Shown piece after piece: positions 49,608 through 51,840 of a stretch of DNA of 51,840 nucleotides; position 1 is the first letter of the stretch; each line of letters starts with the position of its first letter. The DNA comes from Sphingobium scionense (GTDB taxonomy: Bacteria; Pseudomonadota; Alphaproteobacteria; Sphingomonadales; Sphingomonadaceae). A program made the position numbers and the translations under genes. The notes below the pieces were generated by a model. That model was not told the origin of the DNA and did no database searches. It saw nothing but the letters and a program-made list of their open reading frames with translations. Where the stretch lies: positions 1-51,840 of the forward strand of contig NZ_JACIEU010000030.1 of assembly GCF_014197035.1 (NCBI RefSeq), in the 5' to 3' direction.

Positions 49608-49636
49608 TTGACTTTCGCTGCCGCACCACCGATAAA
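49608..49636 (+). promoter_or_regulatory. Putative sigma70 promoter antisense to the rep-like leader
   Basis: TTGACT (49608-49613), exactly 17 bases, then GATAAA (49631-49636), on the forward strand, opposite to the rep-like gene. Start of transcription is expected near 49643. It is one of the best matches to consensus that I see in the window, and a terminator follows about 60 bases later. Confidence 0.55.
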
Positions 49637-49642
49637 GGGAGC

Positions 49643-49706
49643 CAAGTTAGACGCGCTCACCTTCGGTGGCACAAACAGCCCTCGCTCAGCCAAGCGAGGG
49701 TTTTTT
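49643..49706 (+). ncRNA. Candidate small antisense (counter-transcribed) RNA of about 65 bases
   Basis: Bounded by the promoter at 49608-49636 and a strong intrinsic terminator at 49679-49706, and containing no reading frame. It lies opposite the untranslated leader of the rep-like gene, about 100-165 bases before its ATG. This is the layout of copy-number control RNAs of plasmids, which pair with the rep mRNA leader. It rests on seen signals only. The role is inferred from position. Confidence 0.5.
49679..49706 (+). terminator. Intrinsic terminator (8-bp perfect stem and T6)
   Basis: CCCTCGCT (49679-49686), loop of six, AGCGAGGG (49693-49700), then TTTTTT (49701-49706). A classic factor-independent terminator on the forward strand, with no forward gene before it. 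Confidence 0.75.
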
Positions 49707-49813
49707 GTTGCCCTGTCGCCTCGGGGAGCCACCCCGCACGCAACAGATGAATCGCCGACTCCAAGGCGGAATCAGCGCGTCATAACTGGCTCAAGTTTAA
49801 GGGGTTGGCAAGA

Positions 49814-49835
49814 ATAAGCGTGCGCGCACGCTTAT
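49814..49835. promoter_or_regulatory. 22-bp perfect palindrome (operator candidate 1)
   Basis: Exact dyad with core TAAGCGTG-CGCG-CACGCTTA. It lies between the repressor gene (stop at 49846) and the rep-like gene, next to a TTGCCA hexamer on the reverse strand (49806-49811) that may be the -35 box of rep; a -10 box there is weak. Binding would block rep transcription. Confidence 0.6.
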
Positions 49836-49845
49836 AACGCGCTCG

Positions 49846-50094
49846 TCACGCCAACTTGCGGTAGTGGCGCAGATAGTCGGGATATTCGATCCCGCGTGCT
49901 TTCAAGAGATTAATCGTCGCCTCTTCGACCAGGGCGGCAACGGACGTTTGTTCGCGCTCAGCAAGGTTTTTGATCTCTGCCGCCAGCTCGGGTTTCACCG
50001 ACGCTGCGAGATTGCGCGTGTTCGCGCGGCTCGGCCGACGCCGGGGCAAGGGAACCGGGAGAAGGGGGTCTTCCTGTCTTTTCGGGCGAGCCAT
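49846..50094 (-). CDS. Ribbon-helix-helix (CopG/Arc-like) DNA-binding protein, probable repressor
   Basis: The 82-residue protein starts at ATG 50094. An Arg/Pro-rich N-terminal arm (ARPKRQEDPLLPVPLPRRRPSRANTR) is followed by the ribbon-helix-helix: strand NLAASVKP, helix ELAAEIKNLAERE and helix TSVAALVEEATINLLKARG. The longer frame to 50262 does not look like protein. There is no good ribosome-binding site, so expression may be low. Two related palindromes flank it, one at its own upstream side and one before the rep-like gene, which fits a self-regulating repressor that also limits replication. An antitoxin role is less likely, as no toxin partner is seen. Confidence 0.75.
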   Translation of the reverse strand: MARPKRQEDPLLPVPLPRRRPSRANTRNLAASVKPELAAEIKNLAEREQTSVAALVEEATINLLKARGIEYPDYLRHYRKLA

Positions 50095-50130
50095 AGGTCT
50101 AAAACACAAGAGGTTGATGTGGTGCCGGAA

Positions 50131-50150
50131 TAAGCGTGTTGACACGCTTA
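50131..50150. promoter_or_regulatory. Inverted repeat (operator candidate 2)
   Basis: TAAGCGTG-TTGA-CACGCTTA; both 8-base arms are the same as in the palindrome at 49814-49835, only the central four bases differ. It lies in the gap between the repressor gene (reverse) and the forward gene at 50254, so it can serve both. Confidence 0.6.
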
Positions 50151-50253
50151 ATGGCTGTAATGTGGTTGCACGGCAAGAGAGGACAAGCCGGGTTGCCCTC
50201 GCCGTCAAAGCGAGGATAGACATATCCTTATCGGTAAAAGGGAATAAATCACG

Positions 50254-50562
50254 ATGCCGCATAGCGACGATTGGCAGTATGATCCGATCCTGGAACGCGA
50301 ACTAACCACCCGCCGCCCCGCTGGGGGAATGATCCAAGCGGTCGAGATTGCGCAGTTGCCGTCGAGTGAATGGATCATCAACGTTAAAGTATCGTGGCAT
50401 GGCGATAAGTGGCTGAATGTCTGCCTATTCGAGCAACCGACGCTTAAAACATACAAGCGACTGTCAAGTGCCGTGCGGCATGTCGTGCTCGATTACGGAT
50501 ATGAGGATGACCATATCCGATTGGTCCCCGACAAACAATGCAGCAACAAATTGGCGTTTTAG
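50254..50562 (+). CDS. Small hypothetical protein, 102 aa
   Basis: Starts at ATG 50254 with AAAGGGA about ten bases upstream. The product is soluble, mixed alpha/beta: YDPILERELTTRRPAGG, then strands IQAVEIAQLPSSEWIINVKVSWHGDKWLNVCLFE and a helix TYKRLSSAVRHVVLDYGYEDDHIRLV. No signal peptide or family is recognised. It is the first forward gene after the operator and may lead the trbM-virB1 operon, with a gap of 59 bp to the next gene. Confidence 0.6.
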   Translation: MPHSDDWQYDPILERELTTRRPAGGMIQAVEIAQLPSSEWIINVKVSWHGDKWLNVCLFEQPTLKTYKRLSSAVRHVVLDYGYEDDHIRLVPDKQCSNKLAF

Positions 50563-50621
50563 GCTTCCCTTTCCCCCTCATCGTGATATGTGCATAAATC
50601 TCGATGACGAGGGAGAAAGCG

Positions 50622-50945
50622 ATGAAAGCTTTTAATTTCGCGCTCGCGGCCGCCTTGGTGGGGGCTGCGGTGCAATCGACCCCCGCTGTAGCGTCGGATA
50701 ATACTTGGGCATGTGAGGTTGTTCTGTGCATCTCCAACCCGGGTGGTCCGACGCAATATCCAGCCTGTGTTCCACCGATAACGAAACTGTGGCGGGTGCT
50801 GGCTCTCGGCGGCAGCTTCCCGACATGCACGGGCGGGGGTATCGCCAAGACAAAATACAAGAAGCCGGATGATGGGAGGCCTGGTCGCTTGACGGTCACT
50901 TGGACTGACGGGCGGCAACAGACCTACTATCAGCCGCGCAACTGA
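50622..50945 (+). CDS. trbM: TrbM/KikA-type conjugal transfer protein
   Basis: The ATG at 50622 follows GGGAGAAAG; an in-frame ATG at 50604 would add six polar residues before the signal peptide. The 107 residues have a signal peptide (MKAFNFALAAALVGAAVQST, cleavage after AVA near residue 24). The TrbM motif follows: WACEVVLCISNPGGPTQYPACVPPITKLWRVLALGGSFPTC, with four cysteines that would form disulfides. The C-terminal part is basic and short. TrbM-like proteins help conjugation and are usually encoded beside type IV secretion genes; virB1 follows after 14 bases. Confidence 0.85.
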   Translation: MKAFNFALAAALVGAAVQSTPAVASDNTWACEVVLCISNPGGPTQYPACVPPITKLWRVLALGGSFPTCTGGGIAKTKYKKPDDGRPGRLTVTWTDGRQQTYYQPRN

Positions 50946-50959
50946 CCGGGAGCGGGAAC

Positions 50960-51625
50960 GTGTTCCTCGAAACCGGAGCCGTTCTTTCGCTGGCGGCGCA
51001 ATGCGCCCCAGCAGTAGCACCGCATACGATCGCCGCGATCGTGGATGCGGAATCTTCGAACTATGTGTTTGCGATCAACGTCAACGGCGTGGCCAGTCAG
51101 CCGCGCCGTCCGCGTAATGAGGCTGAGGCCATCGCAACCGCGCGCTCCTATGTGGCTCGCGGCTACAGCGTGGATCTCGGCCTCGGCCAAATCAATTCAC
51201 GCAACATGGGCTGGCTCGGCCTGACGTGGGACACTGTTTTCAAGCAGTGCGCCAATGTCGAAGCGGCAGGGCGGGTGCTCCTGTCCAATTTCCGTTCGGC
51301 CAAGACGGGGCGCACCCCGCAAGAGGCCCTTCGGGTCGCACTCAGCATGTATAACACAGGCTCTCAATCGAGAGGTTTCCGCAACGGCTATGTCGCCCGC
51401 GTGGAGAACGCAGGTCGCCGCGTCAGCGGTCGGCCTGCGACCGCAATCCCGACTGTCATCGTAGGCGATCAGCCCGCCAGCGCCGCCGTGAGCGACACTG
51501 GCGCCGGTCGTGTGCCGGTGGAGCTGGCGGAAATCGCAGCGGAGAACATGGAGGCGGCTCCACCGCCTCCACCGCCTGCGTGGGATGTTTTCGGCCGCGC
51601 CCAACACGCGCGGATTGGTTCGTAA
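50960..51625 (+). CDS. virB1: VirB1-like lytic transglycosylase of the type IV secretion system
   Basis: Opens the peptidoglycan for assembly of the conjugation channel. It starts with GTG at 50960 (GGGAGCGGGAA upstream). The 221 residues have a short hydrophobic start (VLSLAAQCAPAVAP), then the catalytic domain: TIAAIVDAESSNYVFAINVN with the active-site Glu near residue 31, SVDLGLGQINSRNMGWLGLTWDTVFKQCANVEAAGRVL, and ALSMYNTGS. The C-terminal third is Ala/Pro-rich, with PPPPPP before the end. A classical signal peptide is not clear. It is probably the first gene of a virB operon that continues beyond the window. Confidence 0.92.
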   Translation: MFLETGAVLSLAAQCAPAVAPHTIAAIVDAESSNYVFAINVNGVASQPRRPRNEAEAIATARSYVARGYSVDLGLGQINSRNMGWLGLTWDTVFKQCANVEAAGRVLLSNFRSAKTGRTPQEALRVALSMYNTGSQSRGFRNGYVARVENAGRRVSGRPATAIPTVIVGDQPASAAVSDTGAGRVPVELAEIAAENMEAAPPPPPPAWDVFGRAQHARIGS

Positions 51626-51646
51626 GGCGAAGATAGGAGTTGTCGA

Positions 51647-51754
51647 ATGTTTCGTATCTGGAAGATCAAGGCTGAATCCCGGCTCGATGCGCTGCTCGCG
51701 CGTCTCAAGCCCTCGCCGCTCATGGCGCGCGCGCTGCCCCTGTCGGGGGGTTGA
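51647..51754 (+). CDS. Possible 35-aa protein after virB1
   Basis: The ATG at 51647 follows AGGAG with seven-base spacing, a strong ribosome-binding site 21 bases after the virB1 stop. The product MFRIWKIKAESRLDALLAR continues LKPSPLMARALPLSGG to TGA at 51752-51754. It is amphipathic and basic, without a signal peptide. It may be a small operon protein or the decayed start of a longer gene; the remaining 86 bases of the window show no other gene. Confidence 0.35.
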   Translation: MFRIWKIKAESRLDALLARLKPSPLMARALPLSGG

Positions 51755-51840
51755 GTAGCAACGGAACAGAAAACCTACATAAGGCGCACCTTCAGGCATC
51801 GTCGATACCCACTGCACCGGGGTCGCGTAGCGGCCGAAGT

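Noticed and set aside
50139..50144. TTGACA on the forward strand as a -35 box for the conjugation genes
   Set aside because: The only A+T-rich -10-like sequence (TGTAAT) is 11 bases away, too close; the hexamer is explained by the centre of the operator dyad.
1..51840. CRISPR arrays, rRNA and tRNA genes
   Set aside because: I saw no regularly spaced short repeats, and no sequence with the conserved tRNA T-arm or rRNA core motifs; no attachment site at a tRNA end was seen for the mobile region.

Overview
The window looks like the genome of a sphingomonad (Alphaproteobacteria, Sphingomonadaceae). This rests on high GC with sphingomonad-like codon use, the layout of an exopolysaccharide (EPS) locus, a MucR-type regulator, and a mobile region whose parts (DUF6118-like protein next to a Ti-type TraA relaxase, ArdC, TrbM, VirB1) are familiar from conjugative elements of this group. 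This is inferred from protein resemblance; no rRNA or tRNA gene is present to confirm it.

Region 1 (about 1-27,560) is an envelope or extracellular polysaccharide locus, bracketed by glmS (2012-3835) and glmM (26222-27562, reverse strand), two genes of the UDP-GlcNAc pathway. Between them lie nucleotide-sugar genes: a FlaA1/PglF-like UDP-GlcNAc 4,6-dehydratase, wecB, wecC, a PglE-like aminotransferase and a NeuD/PglD-like acyltransferase. There is an initiating sugar-phosphate transferase (PglC-like), two GT4-type glycosyltransferases, a Wzx-like flippase, two Wzy/ligase-type membrane proteins, a heparinase II/III-like protein with a fused two-domain dehydrogenase, and the Wza/Wzc export pair with two small companions. 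Many genes overlap by 4 bases, so much of the block is probably one or two operons. Together they suggest a Wzx/Wzy-type polymer containing ManNAcA and probably starting on a bacillosamine-type sugar. The flippase-GT-polymerase part (about 8.4-12.0 kb) is clearly more AT-rich than the rest. One acyltransferase gene (12018-12581) can be read only by correcting three one-base gaps.

Region 2 (about 27,600-35,800) is mobile-element debris: a decayed IS5-family element, a serine resolvase with a possible res region, a WGR protein, a MucR-family regulator, a complete IS3-family element, a HigA-like antitoxin remnant, a DUF6118-like protein and a TraA relaxase that has lost its N-terminus.

Region 3 (35,793-43,735) is a nested Tn3-family transposon. 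A core with tnpA, divergent tnpR and a cargo gene (CDP-glycerol glycerophosphotransferase-like) is flanked by two inverted 1.54-kb units, each carrying an almost identical IS110-family transposase and ending outside in a GGGG-starting Tn3-like terminal repeat. It interrupts ardC on one side and traA on the other, with unlike 5-bp flanks, so DNA was probably lost or rearranged.

Region 4 (43,735-51,840) is the backbone of a conjugative plasmid or integrative element: truncated ardC, a ParB-like protein, a nuclease, a CHC2/toprim primase-like protein, a winged-helix candidate replication protein, a ribbon-helix-helix repressor, TrbM and VirB1. Its non-coding DNA is rich in signals: a duplicated leader of about 275 bp before ardC and the parB-like gene, three copies of the palindrome GGTGGCAGCTGCCACC, a candidate counter-transcribed small RNA, and paired operators of the form TAAGCGTG-N4-CACGCTTA. 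I cannot tell whether the whole window is chromosome with an integrated element or plasmid.
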